Shown in pieces: positions 10,209 through 20,300 of a DNA stretch of 64,000 bases (positions are counted from its first letter, which is position 1; the number at the start of each line of letters is the position of its first letter). The notes under the pieces were generated by a model. It did not search any database. It was not told where the DNA came from and saw only the letters and a list, made by a program, of their open reading frames with translations. Origin of the DNA: an uncultured Gammaproteobacteria bacterium (GTDB lineage: Bacteria; Pseudomonadota; Gammaproteobacteria; Pseudomonadales; UBA5518); the NCBI GenBank assembly GCA_903928015.1, contig CAIYPF010000048.1:1-64000 (forward strand), given 5' to 3'. The translations under genes and the position numbers were made by a program.

Positions 10209-11024
10209 TCAGTCGGGTTGCGGCGGACGTATGGGCGCGGGGGGAAGCTCCAGTCGCAGGGCGAACATCCAGGGCCAGTTCTTGCCGCTCACCCACAGCA
10301 GGCGCTGCGAGGCCTGCCAGGCGATGCCGTTGCAGACATCCGCGTGGCGTTTTTCGGCGGGGCTGAGCAGGGCCGAGAGATCGAGCTTGCCCAGCACCTG
10401 GCCATTGCCCGGGTCGGTCACCACGATGGTGTCCGTGAGCCACACGTTCGCGAGCAAGCGTCCCTCGACCCACTCGAGTTCGTTCAGCATCTTCACCGGC
10501 TCGGTGCCCGCGCGCACGGTGAGGCTGCGCTGCGCGGAGAAGTCCCGCGGGTCCCGCCAGGTGAGATGCGCGCTACCGTCGCTCTGGATGAAGTGCGTGC
10601 CGTCCCACGCGAGGCCCCAGCCCTCGCCCTCGTAGCGGAACCGCGTTATCGGCCTGAGCTCCGGCAGCGAGTAGACCTGCGCCACGTGCTCGCGCCAGGT
10701 GAGCACCACCGCCCGGTCGCCCTGCACCGCCAGCCCCTCGCCGAACCACAGCGCCGGCATGCGTTGCTGCACATGCGGTGCGGGGCGGTCGGTATCGCGC
10801 ACCAGCACGCGTGACTCGCGGTAGTTGCCGCCGCTTTCGACCAGCAGATCCCCGTGGAAGGCCATGCCCTGCGTGAAGAGGTACGGGTCGTGCGCGCGCT
10901 TGGCCACGATGGTGAAGGGCAGGTTGGGTGTTGCTGCCAGCGGATCTTCGCTGGCGCTGGCGCGAGCGCTGCTGCACACAAGCAGCGCAAGCAGCGCGAA
11001 CGCGGTACGGGCCGGAATCCTCAT
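10209..11024 (-). CDS. Glutaminyl-peptide cyclotransferase, secreted
   Basis: A 271-residue protein of the plant/bacterial glutamine cyclotransferase family (five-bladed beta-propeller, PF05096 type), which converts N-terminal glutamine of peptides to pyroglutamate. A signal peptide (residues 1 to about 24, ending ARASA) directs it to the periplasm. Family marks are HDPYLFTQGMAFHGDLLVES near residue 45, and MLNELEWVEGRLLANVWLTD followed by ADVCNGIAW, the conserved NELE-W...N-W and N-G-I-A blocks. Its ATG overlaps the stop of mnmC (TCATGA region), so it is translated as the second gene of an mnmC operon. Length matches the family. Confidence 0.88.
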   Translation of the reverse strand: MRIPARTAFALLALLVCSSARASASEDPLAATPNLPFTIVAKRAHDPYLFTQGMAFHGDLLVESGGNYRESRVLVRDTDRPAPHVQQRMPALWFGEGLAVQGDRAVVLTWREHVAQVYSLPELRPITRFRYEGEGWGLAWDGTHFIQSDGSAHLTWRDPRDFSAQRSLTVRAGTEPVKMLNELEWVEGRLLANVWLTDTIVVTDPGNGQVLGKLDLSALLSPAEKRHADVCNGIAWQASQRLLWVSGKNWPWMFALRLELPPAPIRPPQPD

Positions 11025-13063
11025 GAGGCGGTTCCCTTGATGATGCTGCGCACGAGGAAGCGTGCGGGCGAGAGCGCACGTGCCACGCGGACGCTGACGG
11101 GTGCGGGTTCGCCGGAAAGTTCTGCCGCCACCACCTCGGCGCAGAGCGGCGCGCTGCAGAGCCCGCGTGAGCCGTGTGCGATGTTCAGTGCAAGCCCGGG
11201 CAGATAGCAACCGGGCAGCGGGATGTCGCGGCGGGCGTTATCGCGCAGCCCGGCGAAGCGGGCGCGGAAGGCCTCGTGATCGGGAACGCGACCGGCGAGC
11301 GGAAGGCGATCCGGGCTCGCGCAGCGCTCGCCAACGCGGGAGCCCAAGGCATCCAGAGCTATGGCCGAGGGCTGGAAATCCGGCATCAATGCAGCCACAC
11401 GCGCGAGGTTCTGCTGCTGCTCCTCTGCGGTTGCGGGCCCGTCTGCCGGTCCGCGCATGAAGCTCGCGCCGCAGCAGGCGATGCCGCCTGACGGTGGCGC
11501 CACATAGCCGTCACCGCAGAGAACGCAGCGCGCCCGCGCGGGCAACGCGGCCTCGGGCAGCAGCGTTATCTGTCCGCGAATGCCGTGCAGCGGTGCTGGC
11601 TGTGCGGACAGCAGGCGTGTGGCGGCAAGGGCATTGGCCAGCACTACCACCCCTGCGCTGAACTCCCGCCCGTCTTCGCAGCCGGCGATCCAGCCACCAT
11701 CGCGCTGCCCGAGCGAGCAAACAGTGGCGCCGGTGACGAGCCGGATGGACGGGTGATCAAGCGCCCGGGCGCAGGCGCGGCGCGGATCGATCCAGCCCGA
11801 GGCGGGCAGCAGGATGGCCTGTGCCGCGACGGCCACGCCGGCGTGCTCCGAGGCTTCCTCGCGCGTCAGGAATCGCGCCAGCGCCGGGAGCGCGGCATAG
11901 CGGTGCCGGAGTTTGTCGAAGGCCTCTTCCTCGCCCGGCTCGCAGATCTGCAGCGTGCCGCAGCGCGCCATTGCGCCGGCGTCGCCACCGAGGAGTGCGG
12001 CGTGGAAGCGCGTGGCATGCAGGTAGGCGGCCAGCGTGAATTCGCCCTGCGCGGAATCCGCGAGCTGCAGTTGCGTGAACAGGATGCCCTGCGGGTTGCC
12101 GGATGCACCGTTGGCCGGCCCCTCCGAGGCCTCGAGTACCCGCACCTCCCAGCCCCGCGCCGCCAGTGCCCTTGCCGTACAACTGCCGGCGATGCCGGCC
12201 CCGATCACCAGGGCCTGCCGTGCGGCCACGGGTAGGAGCTCCGCGCGGTGCCAGGGTGTGCCCGAGCTTGCGGCGGCCTCTGGCCTCGTGTCCTCGCGCG
12301 TGGCCACGATCATTTCGCGCTTGCGTCCGAAGCCCTCGACCTTGCGCACCGCGAAACCCGCCCGCGCGAGACCCTCGCGTACGGCGGCGGCGGCCGTGAA
12401 GGTGGCCAGCGTGCCGCCCGTGCGCGTGAGGGCGCCGACGGCCCGCAGCACCTCGTCGCGCCACATGGCGGGGTTACGCGAGGGGGCGAATCCGTCGAGA
12501 AACCAGGCGTCCACCGGCGCCTCGTAGGTGCCGGCAAAATCCCCGAGCGCCTCGCCCACCTCGCCAACGTAGAGCTGCAGGCAGACACGCCCTTCGCAGA
12601 ACGCGATGTGGTGCAGGCCCGGCAGCGCCGGCGGCCAGGCGGCAAGCAGTTGCGCCGATTCCTGCGCGAGTTCGGGCCAGGCCTGCAGGGCACGTTCCAG
12701 CGCGGACGCGTCCAGCGGGTATGACTCCAGGCTGCGGAACAGCAGCCGCGCCTGCGGCGGCGCCGTGGCCGCCCACAGCCGCCATGCAAGCAGGAAATTG
12801 AGCCCGGTTCCGAAGCCGGTCTCGCCGATCACGAAGACAGTGGAGGAATGATCCGGCAGCGCCGCCCAGCGCGTGGCAAGTGCGTTCTGCTGCATGAAAA
12901 CGTAGTCGGACTCGGCGAGACCTCCACCGCGCGTGTAGTAGACGTCGCCGTGTTCGGGCGAGTACGGTGTGCCGTCGTCGAGCCACTGCGGCTCGTAGCC
13001 CCCGCGGAGCGCGCCGGATGCGCTCTGCCCGGGCGCGGGTTCTTGCGGGGTTCGGTTGGTCAT
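11021..13063 (-). CDS. mnmC: Bifunctional tRNA 5-methylaminomethyl-2-thiouridine synthesis protein MnmC
   Basis: A 680-residue fused enzyme that finishes the wobble modification mnm5s2U34. The N-terminal methyltransferase (MnmC2) has ETGFGTG at residues 81-87 for S-adenosylmethionine and the family block WFLDGFAPSRNPAMW. The C-terminal FAD oxidoreductase (MnmC1) begins near residue 285 with QALVIGAGIAGSCTARALA and removes the carboxymethyl group of cmnm5U. Both halves are complete, as in E. coli (668 residues). The predicted -10 box is only 6 bases before the ATG, so the mRNA may be leaderless. The stop overlaps the start of the glutaminyl cyclase gene. Confidence 0.95.
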   Translation of the reverse strand: MTNRTPQEPAPGQSASGALRGGYEPQWLDDGTPYSPEHGDVYYTRGGGLAESDYVFMQQNALATRWAALPDHSSTVFVIGETGFGTGLNFLLAWRLWAATAPPQARLLFRSLESYPLDASALERALQAWPELAQESAQLLAAWPPALPGLHHIAFCEGRVCLQLYVGEVGEALGDFAGTYEAPVDAWFLDGFAPSRNPAMWRDEVLRAVGALTRTGGTLATFTAAAAVREGLARAGFAVRKVEGFGRKREMIVATREDTRPEAAASSGTPWHRAELLPVAARQALVIGAGIAGSCTARALAARGWEVRVLEASEGPANGASGNPQGILFTQLQLADSAQGEFTLAAYLHATRFHAALLGGDAGAMARCGTLQICEPGEEEAFDKLRHRYAALPALARFLTREEASEHAGVAVAAQAILLPASGWIDPRRACARALDHPSIRLVTGATVCSLGQRDGGWIAGCEDGREFSAGVVVLANALAATRLLSAQPAPLHGIRGQITLLPEAALPARARCVLCGDGYVAPPSGGIACCGASFMRGPADGPATAEEQQQNLARVAALMPDFQPSAIALDALGSRVGERCASPDRLPLAGRVPDHEAFRARFAGLRDNARRDIPLPGCYLPGLALNIAHGSRGLCSAPLCAEVVAAELSGEPAPVSVRVARALSPARFLVRSIIKGTAS

Positions 13064-13069
13064 GACGGG

Positions 13070-13078
13070 ATTCTAGCA
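13070..13078 (-). promoter_or_regulatory. Extended -10 promoter of mnmC
   Basis: On the minus strand TGCTAGAAT (13078-13070) is an extended -10 element, with TAGAAT ending 6 bases before the mnmC ATG. The expected start of transcription, about 7 bases after the hexamer, falls on the A of the ATG. No Shine-Dalgarno sequence is present in the six bases between. Confidence 0.5.
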
Positions 13079-13106
13079 ACGCCTGCGCCCCGGGCGCCCG
13101 ATACCG

Positions 13107-14543
13107 ATGCCCATGTCTGCCGACACGCTTTTGTATCTCGTGCTCACCGCGCTCAGCCTGGCGGGGAGCCTCTATGGCGCTGGGCAAGCGCTGCTGAACA
13201 GCCAGGACCCGCGCAGCGCTGCCGCCTGGGTTGCCATCTGTCTCTTCCTGCCGGTTGCCGGGCTGCTGCTTTACCTCTGTTTCGGCAAGAATCGCATTCG
13301 CACCAGGGCGCGACGCCTGCACGGCGCAGCGGATCCCGCCGCTGCCCGCGAACGGCTGGCGATGGAGTCCGCTGACGCCGAGCATCTGATCGCGCCCGAG
13401 TACCGCAACCTCGCCTACCTAGGGCGCGCCACCAGCGGCAATGCCTTGCTCGCGGGCAATGCGGTGGAGTCCTTGCTGAACGGCGACGAGGCCTATCCCG
13501 CCATGCTCGAGGCGATCCGCGGCGCACGGCAGTTCGTGCACCTCTCGAGCTACATCTTCGATGCGCGTGGCGTGGGTGCGGAGTTCGTGACGGCGCTTGC
13601 CGATGCACGGGCGCGCGGCGTCGAGGTGCAGGTGATCCTCGATGCCGTCGGTGAGTTCTACGGCCTGCCGAGGGTGGGGTCCGCTCTGGAGGATGCGGGG
13701 GTCGACGTCCTGCGATTCCTGCCACTGCGGATCTTCCCGCCGACGCTGGGCTTCAACTTGCGCAACCACCGCAAGATCCTCGTGATCGACGGCGAGCTCG
13801 CGTTCACGGGCGGCATGAACATCCGTACCAAGCACTGCTCGCGCCCCGATGGCCGTCCGCCGAGGGTGCTCGACCTCCATTTCCGCGTTCAAGGGCCGGT
13901 GGTAGCCCAGATCGATGAGGTGTTCCGCGCCGACTGGGCTTTTTCGGGCGGTGCGGTTCCGGCACCGCCCGTGTTGCATCCCGCACCCGCGGGCGACGCC
14001 GAATGCCGCGTGATCGTCGACGGCCCCAACGAAGACCTCGACAAGCTGCTCTGGGTGCTGGTCGGGGCGATCTCCCTCGCGCACACCAGCATCAAGATCA
14101 TGACGCCGTATTTCCTGCCGCCACGCGAACTCACGGTGGCGTTGCAGACGGCTGCGCTGCGTGGCGTGCAGGTAACGGTGATCCTGCCCGGCACCAACAA
14201 TTTCGCCTTCATGAACTGGGCCGCGACACACGCACTGGACGGCTTGCTGGAGGCGGGCGTGCGGATCGCGTTTTTCCAGGGGCCGTTCGTGCACACCAAG
14301 TTCTTCCTGGTCGACGACTACTACGCCCACGCGGGCTCCTCCAACCTCGACCCGCGCAGCCTCAGGCTCAATTTCGAGATGGCTGTGGAGGTCTACGACC
14401 AGGCGCTGGGCAAGCGTCTGGCAGCGCATTTCGCCTCCAGCCTCGCACGGTCACGGCCCTACTTGCGGGCCGACTGGCGCCGACGGGGGCTGCTCAGGCG
14501 CCTGCGTGACGCTGCGTTCTGGGTGCTGTCGCCGTATCTGTGA
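13107..14543 (+). CDS. cls: Cardiolipin synthase (phospholipase D family)
   Basis: A 478-residue membrane enzyme that joins two phosphatidylglycerols (or a related pair) into cardiolipin. Two N-terminal hydrophobic segments (about residues 7-27 and 40-60) make the PLDc_N anchor. Both catalytic HKD motifs are intact: HRKILVIDG in the first half and HTKFFLVDD in the second, each followed by the G-S/G-M-N block (FTGGMNI; AGSSNLDPRS). Length fits ClsA (~486 residues). The start is the ATG at 13107, with another ATG two codons on; no strong ribosome site separates them. It is divergent from mnmC with a 43-base gap. No pathway partners are adjacent. Confidence 0.93.
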   Translation: MPMSADTLLYLVLTALSLAGSLYGAGQALLNSQDPRSAAAWVAICLFLPVAGLLLYLCFGKNRIRTRARRLHGAADPAAARERLAMESADAEHLIAPEYRNLAYLGRATSGNALLAGNAVESLLNGDEAYPAMLEAIRGARQFVHLSSYIFDARGVGAEFVTALADARARGVEVQVILDAVGEFYGLPRVGSALEDAGVDVLRFLPLRIFPPTLGFNLRNHRKILVIDGELAFTGGMNIRTKHCSRPDGRPPRVLDLHFRVQGPVVAQIDEVFRADWAFSGGAVPAPPVLHPAPAGDAECRVIVDGPNEDLDKLLWVLVGAISLAHTSIKIMTPYFLPPRELTVALQTAALRGVQVTVILPGTNNFAFMNWAATHALDGLLEAGVRIAFFQGPFVHTKFFLVDDYYAHAGSSNLDPRSLRLNFEMAVEVYDQALGKRLAAHFASSLARSRPYLRADWRRRGLLRRLRDAAFWVLSPYL

Positions 14544-14631
14544 TTCCCGGGGCCTGTACGCGGGCTGGCAGTGAATCGCGCCTTTGGGCTACGCTTCGCG
14601 GCCTTCAGACCGCCTCCCCGAGCAAGAGCCG

Positions 14632-15123
14632 ATGAGCGACGACAACACCCTCACCATGGATACCCCGCGGTTTCTCACCGCCTCGGCCAACCTGCTGCAC
14701 GCGGCGTTCATCCGCGCCTCGCGGGCGCAGAGCAAGCGCCACTTCGCCCGTATCCAGGGCGGCAATGCGCTGGATCTGGCCACGCTGCGCTCCGATGGCA
14801 AGGGCGAGGTGCTCTTCCGCGTGAAGCTCGATCACACCGAGTTCCGCGGAAAGATCGGTTTCCCCGTGTTCCGCCGCGCCCTGGAGATGCTGCTCGGCCG
14901 TATCGGCGAGCGGCTGCGCCTCAAGATGGACATCCCGGTCTATGCCAGCGAGCAGACCGGCCAGATCCTCTTCAGCATTCCCGCGCTCTTCGAGGATGCC
15001 GGACAGGTGAACGTCATGATGCTCGGCGTGGATTCCCCCGAGGCGGGCATCACCACGCTGAAGCTCCAGTTCCTCGATCCCGAACAGTTCCGTCAGAAAC
15101 CGCCGGAGGCCGGCGCGGCCTGA
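14632..15123 (+). CDS. Conserved hypothetical protein, 163 residues
   Basis: A soluble protein I cannot place in a named family. The first 20 residues are polar, then comes a basic helix (HAAFIRASRAQSKRHFARIQ) and an alternating strand/helix region (VLFRVKLDHTEFRGKIGFPV, then ALEMLLGRIGERLRLKM). No signal peptide, membrane segment or metal motif is visible. The ATG at 14632 is chosen over an in-frame ATG at 14584 because the added residues are arginine/proline-rich and the upstream stretch holds a TACGCT -10-like box. It is convergent with the MaoC gene, only 7 bases apart. Codon use is like its neighbours, so it is very probably a real gene. Confidence 0.6.
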   Translation: MSDDNTLTMDTPRFLTASANLLHAAFIRASRAQSKRHFARIQGGNALDLATLRSDGKGEVLFRVKLDHTEFRGKIGFPVFRRALEMLLGRIGERLRLKMDIPVYASEQTGQILFSIPALFEDAGQVNVMMLGVDSPEAGITTLKLQFLDPEQFRQKPPEAGAA

Positions 15124-15130
15124 GTCCGGG

Positions 15131-15604
15131 TCATCCCGGCAGGAAGCGCGGCTCCTCCGGTTGCTCGATCCGCGCCCTGAGCGGCGGCGGCAGGACGGTC
15201 GCCACGCCGGCTACCACGGTCTTGTTGTTCTGGTTCCGCGCCACGGTCTTCAGCAGCACGTGGTTCTTGCCGGGGATTTTCTCCTGCACTGTGAGTTCCA
15301 CCGTGATGGTGTCCCCCACGCGCACCGGGCGGTCGAAACGCAATTCCTGCGATACGTAGACGCTGCCAGGTCCCGGCAGGCCGCCCGCAATTGCCGCCGA
15401 GATGAAGCCTGCCGTCAGCATGCCGTGGGCGATGCGTCCCTTGAAGGGTGTGGTGGCGGCGAAGTCATCGTCGAGGTGCACCGGATTGATGTCTCCGGAT
15501 GCCGCAGCAAAGAGACGCACCATGTCTTCGGTCACCGTGCGGCTCATGCGCAGGCTCTGGCCGACCTCGATATCCTCGAAACTCAAGCTCTCGAGCGTCG
15601 GCAT
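15131..15604 (-). CDS. MaoC-like hydratase ((R)-specific enoyl-CoA hydratase type)
   Basis: A 157-residue single hot-dog protein of the MaoC/PhaJ family. The hydratase-2 motif is complete: FAAASGDINPVHLDDDFA provides the catalytic Asp and His, followed by GRIAHGMLTAGFISAAI. Such enzymes hydrate trans-2-enoyl-CoA to (R)-3-hydroxyacyl-CoA, feeding polyhydroxyalkanoate or beta-oxidation pathways. The start is uncertain: ATG 15604 gives a normal family N-terminus (LESLSFEDIEVGQSLRMSRT), ATG 15619 adds five residues. The gene is divergent from fadD, with its start overlapping the fadD promoter region, so the two may be co-controlled in fatty-acid use. Confidence 0.88.
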   Translation of the reverse strand: MPTLESLSFEDIEVGQSLRMSRTVTEDMVRLFAAASGDINPVHLDDDFAATTPFKGRIAHGMLTAGFISAAIAGGLPGPGSVYVSQELRFDRPVRVGDTITVELTVQEKIPGKNHVLLKTVARNQNNKTVVAGVATVLPPPLRARIEQPEEPRFLPG

Positions 15605-15639
15605 GGCGTGCACCTGCATGGCGTGGGCGGTGCCGCAGA

Positions 15640-15669
15640 TTGCCAGTGCGCGGGCATCTTGGGTAGAGT
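15640..15669 (+). promoter_or_regulatory. Predicted fadD promoter
   Basis: TTGCCA (15640-15645) and TAGAGT (15664-15669) are spaced by 18 bases, putting the transcript start near 15676, about 30 bases before the fadD ATG. The -10 hexamer is the same as the one proposed for the TonB receptor gene at 42847. Confidence 0.4.
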
Positions 15670-15705
15670 TCGGCCGCCTCGCACCCCGTCTGCGCCGGAG
15701 CATCC

Positions 15706-17373
15706 ATGAGCGTCCAGTCCCTCGTCGACCAGGCTCGGCTCCTTGCGGGCATTCCGCAGGAAATCGGCCCATCCGAATACCCCGGCATCAACGCGCTGCT
15801 CGCCGCTGCCGTGCTGCGCTACGGCCCTTCGCCGGCGCTGAGCGCGCTCGGCCACACCATGGACTTCCAGACGCTGGACCGCCTCTCGGCAGCCTTCGCC
15901 TCCTGGCTGCAAAGGCACACGGACCTGCAGCCCGGGGACCGCATCGCCATCCAGTTGCCGAACCTCCTGCAGTACCCGGTGGTTTTCCTCGGAGCCTTGC
16001 GCGCCGGGCTGGTGGTGGTGAACACCAACCCGCTCTATACCGCCCGCGAGATGGAGCATCAGTTCCTGGATTCCGGCGCCAAGGCCCTTGTGGTGCTGGC
16101 CAACATGGCGTCTGTCGCGCAAACAGTGATCCCGAAAACCGGCATCCGCCATGTGGTGGTGACAGAACTCGCGGACCTTCATCCGCAGCCGCTGCGCAGC
16201 CTGATCAACCTGGCTGCGCGCTACGTGAAAAAACTGGTGCCGACGTGGCACATTCCCGGCGCCGTGCCGCTCCGGCGGGCGCTGCAGATGGGCGCTGCGG
16301 CCCCGCACCGCGAGGCGGCGCCGGTAGCTTCCGATCTTGCCGTGCTGCAGTACACCGGAGGCACCACGGGGGTGTCGAAGGGCGCGATGCTCTCGCACGG
16401 CAACGTCGTCGCCAACGTGCAGCAGTCCGCCTCGCTGTTCGTCACCTACGACTTCCACGACGGCGCCGAACGCCTGCTGCTGCCGCTGCCGCTCTACCAC
16501 ATCTATGCCTTCAACGCCTGCCTCGGGATGATCTCGCGCGGGTGCCACACCGTGCTGGTACCCAATCCGCGCGATCTCGCGAGTGTGGTGAAAGCCTTCC
16601 GTCGCTACCGCCCCACCGGGTTTGCGGGGCTGAACACGCTTTTCGTGGCGCTGTGCAACGACGAGGCTTTTTGCGCGCTCGATTTCAGCGAGCTCAAACT
16701 CACGATGTCGGGCGGCATGGCGCTCACCATGGCAGCGGCCGAGCGCTGGCGTCAGGTGACAGGTGTCGAGATCGTCGAAGGCTATGGCATGACCGAGACC
16801 TCGCCGGTGATTTCGGTGAACCCGGTAAACGCCAACCGCCTCGGCACCATCGGTGTGGCGGTACCGTCCACCGGGGTGCGCATTCTTGATGACGAGGGTC
16901 GTGAGCTGTCAGCCGGCGAACCGGGTGAGCTCGTGGTGCGTGGGCCGCAGGTCATGCAGGGTTACTGGCAGCGCCCCGACGAGACCGCGAAGGTGCTGGA
17001 TGCTGATGGCTGGCTATGCACGGGAGATATCGCCCTGGTCACGCCCGAGGGCTACCTGCGCATCGTCGACCGCAAGAAAGACATGATCGTGGTCTCCGGG
17101 TTCAACGTGTATCCCAACGAAATCGAGGACGTGGTGGCAGCGCACCCCGGCGTGCTCGAGTGCGCCGCTGTCGGCGTGCCCGATGAGCGCAGCGGCGAGT
17201 CGGTGCGGGTCTTCGTGGTGCGCCGCGATCCTGCGCTCTCCGAGGACGCGCTGCGCCAGCACTGTCGCGCCAATCTCACGGGCTACAAGATGCCGCGGCA
17301 GTTCATCTTCCGCGACAGCCTGCCCAAGTCCAACGTGGGCAAGATCCTGCGCCGCGAACTGCGCGACAGCTGA
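15706..17373 (+). CDS. fadD: Long-chain fatty acid--CoA ligase
   Basis: A 555-residue acyl-CoA synthetase of the ANL superfamily, making acyl-CoA from fatty acid, ATP and CoA through an acyl-adenylate. The P-loop-like motif YTGGTTGVSKGAMLSHGN lies near residue 216, the A5 motif EGYGMTETSP near residue 360, and the hinge/C-domain block DRKKDMIVVSGFNVYPNEIE near residue 455, with the catalytic lysine in SNVGKILRRELRD at the end. Length and motifs match E. coli FadD (561). The segment VVFLGALRAGLVVVNTNPLY is also typical of FadD. It is followed 6 bases later by hrpA on the same strand, and is divergent from the MaoC hydratase. Confidence 0.9.
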   Translation: MSVQSLVDQARLLAGIPQEIGPSEYPGINALLAAAVLRYGPSPALSALGHTMDFQTLDRLSAAFASWLQRHTDLQPGDRIAIQLPNLLQYPVVFLGALRAGLVVVNTNPLYTAREMEHQFLDSGAKALVVLANMASVAQTVIPKTGIRHVVVTELADLHPQPLRSLINLAARYVKKLVPTWHIPGAVPLRRALQMGAAAPHREAAPVASDLAVLQYTGGTTGVSKGAMLSHGNVVANVQQSASLFVTYDFHDGAERLLLPLPLYHIYAFNACLGMISRGCHTVLVPNPRDLASVVKAFRRYRPTGFAGLNTLFVALCNDEAFCALDFSELKLTMSGGMALTMAAAERWRQVTGVEIVEGYGMTETSPVISVNPVNANRLGTIGVAVPSTGVRILDDEGRELSAGEPGELVVRGPQVMQGYWQRPDETAKVLDADGWLCTGDIALVTPEGYLRIVDRKKDMIVVSGFNVYPNEIEDVVAAHPGVLECAAVGVPDERSGESVRVFVVRRDPALSEDALRQHCRANLTGYKMPRQFIFRDSLPKSNVGKILRRELRDS

Positions 17374-17379
17374 TCCTCC

Positions 17380-20300
17380 ATGAGCACCGCGGATACCACG
17401 GGGCCCGACCGGCTCGAGCGACGCCGTGCGCTGGTGCCGCAGTCGATCCGTTATCCGGAAGAACTGCCCGTCACCCAGGCGCGCGAGCGGATTCTCGAGG
17501 CGCTGGCCGCGCACCAGGTGCTGATCCTCGCGGGGGATACCGGCTCCGGAAAAACCACGCAGCTGCCCAAACTCTGTCTGGAACTCGGGCGTGGCATCCA
17601 CGGCATGATCGGCCACACGCAGCCGCGCCGCATTGCGGCGCAGGCGGTGGCGGCGCGACTTGCAGAGGAACTCGGCACCACCGGGGACGCGCGCGTGGCC
17701 GCCCAGGTGCGGTTCCAGGATCGCTCCACTGCCGACACGCTGGTCAAGCTGATGACCGACGGGATACTCCTTGCCGAGATCCCGCGTGACCGCAAGCTGC
17801 GGCGCTACGACACGCTGATCATCGACGAGGCGCACGAGCGCAGCCTGAACATCGATTTCCTCCTCGGCTACCTGAAGCGTCTGTTACCCGAGCGCCCGGA
17901 CCTGAAGGTCGTCATCACCTCTGCCACCATCGACGTCGAGCGCTTCTCGCGGCATTTCCGCGGTGCACCGGTGATCGAGGTCTCTGGGCGCACCTGGCCG
18001 GTCGATGTCTGGTACCGCCCGCCGCCCGAGGAAGACGCCGACATCCCGCAGGCGATCATCTCGGCACTGCATGAATTGATGGAGCACGAGCGAGGCACGC
18101 CCCACGCAGGCCGCGGTGACGTGCTGGTGTTCCACGCGGGCGAGCGCGACATCCGCGAGACCGCGCTTGCGCTGCGCCGGGCGCAGATTCCCAACCTTGA
18201 AGTTCTGCCGCTCTATTCGCGTCTCTCGCAAGCCGAGCAGGCGAAAGTGTTGCGTCCCGGCTCACGCAGCGGGCGGCGCGTCGTGCTGGCCACAAACGTG
18301 GCCGAGACCTCGCTCACCGTGCCCGGCATCCGCTACGTGATCGATCCGGGCCTCGCGCGCCTCAGCCGCTACAGCGTGCGCTCCAAGGTGCAGCGCCTGC
18401 CGATCGAGCCCGTCTCCCGCGCGAGCGCCGACCAGCGCAAGGGACGCTGCGGGCGGCTCTCCGACGGCATCTGCGTACGGCTCTATTCAGAGGATGATTT
18501 CGCCAGACGTCCCGCCTTCACGGACCCTGAAATCCTGCGCACCAACCTCGCCTCGGTAGTGCTGCAGATGCAGGCGCTCGGTCTGGGTGAGGTGATGCGT
18601 TTTCCCTTCCTCGAGCCGCCCGAAGAGCGGCAGGTGAACGACGGCATCCGCCTGCTGGAAGAGCTGGGCGCCATCCACGGCCGCTCCCTCACCGGGGTGG
18701 GGCGGCGCCTTGCCCGGCTGCCGGTGGATCCGCGCATCGGCCGGATGCTGCTTGCCGCAGGCGAGCGCGGGGCGCTTGCCGAGATGCTCGTGATCGCGAG
18801 CTTCCTCAGTGTCCAGGATCCGCGCGAGCGCCCGGTCGAGAAGCAGCAGGCGGCTGACCAGAGCCACCGCAGGTTCGCCTCCGAGACATCCGATTTCGTC
18901 GCCATGCTGAATCTCTGGCGGTATGCCGAGGAGCAGCGCCAGGCTCTCTCGGCGAGCGCGTGGCGCAAGCTCTGCCAGCGCGAGTTCCTGTCGTACCTGC
19001 GCATGCGCGAGTGGCGCGACATCCACCTGCAATTGCGCCTGCTCTGCCGCGAACTCGGCCTGCGCGAGAACACGGATCCCGCCACGGATGAATCGCTGCA
19101 CCGCGCGATCCTGGCCGGCATGCTCACGAATATCGGCACACGCACCGAGGAGCGCGATTACGAGGGCGTGCGTGGCCGGCGTTTCTCGCTGCATCCGGGT
19201 TCGTCACTCTTCCGCAAGCAGCCGAAGTGGCTGGTGTGCGCGGAGCTTGCCGAGACAACGCGGCTTTACGGACGCCATGCGGCGGCAATCAAACCCGAGT
19301 GGGTTTTTCCGTGGGCCGATCCGCTGGTGAAGCGCGAGCACCACGAGCCCCATTGGGCAGCGCGCGCCGGAAAAGTGCTCGCCACGGAGAGGGTACGTTT
19401 GCTGGGGCTGCTCGTGTCGGACGCGCGCAGCGTGGACTACGCGAAGATAGACCCGGTCGAGGCGCGGAGGTTGTTCATCCAGGCTGCGCTGGTCGAGGGT
19501 GACTACCGCAGCACGCAGCGCTTCTGGCAGCACAATCGCGCCTTGCTCGCGGAAATCGAGGAGCTCGAGGCGCGCGGCCGGCGCCGCGACCTCATGGTCG
19601 AGGACCGGGTGCTCTACGGCTTTTACGACGAGCGCCTGCCGGCGGAGGTATGCGATCACCCATCGCTCGAGAAATGGCTGCGCGCCGAGCTCCAGCGTCA
19701 TCGCGATGCGCTCTGCATGTCCCGGGAACTGTTGCTGCGCAACGCCGGCACCGAGCCCGGCCTTGCGCAGTTCCCCGATGCGCTCGAGTGGGAGGGCCTG
19801 CGCGTGCCGCTGGTCTACCGTTACGAGCCCGGCCATGTCGCAGACGGTGTCACGGCCGTTTTGCCGCTCGCGCTGCTCGAGCGCTTTCCGCGGCACTTGC
19901 CCGGCTGGTTGGTGCCGGGGTTGTTGCGCGACAAATTGATCGCCTTGCTGAAATCCCTGCCCAAGCAGTATCGCCGTCCTCTGGTTCCGGTGCCCGATAC
20001 GGCAGATGCACTGCTCGCTCGCCTCGAGCGCGGTGATCAGCCGCTTTGCGAGGCGGTGGCCGCGGTGCTCAAGGATCTGCGCGGCGTGGTGATCCCGCGT
20101 GAGGCCTGGGACGAGACCGCCGTGGACCCTTTCTACCGCATGAATCTGCGCCTGGTCGCGGCTGGTGGCGAGGTGGTGGCTGAAGGGCGCGACATCGAGG
20201 CGATCCGGCAGCGCTTTGTGGAGCGCTCCCGCGGTGAGGTGGAGCGCGCCGCTCCGCGCGAACTCTCCAAGGCCGCCGTGACGCGCTGGGATTTCGGTGT

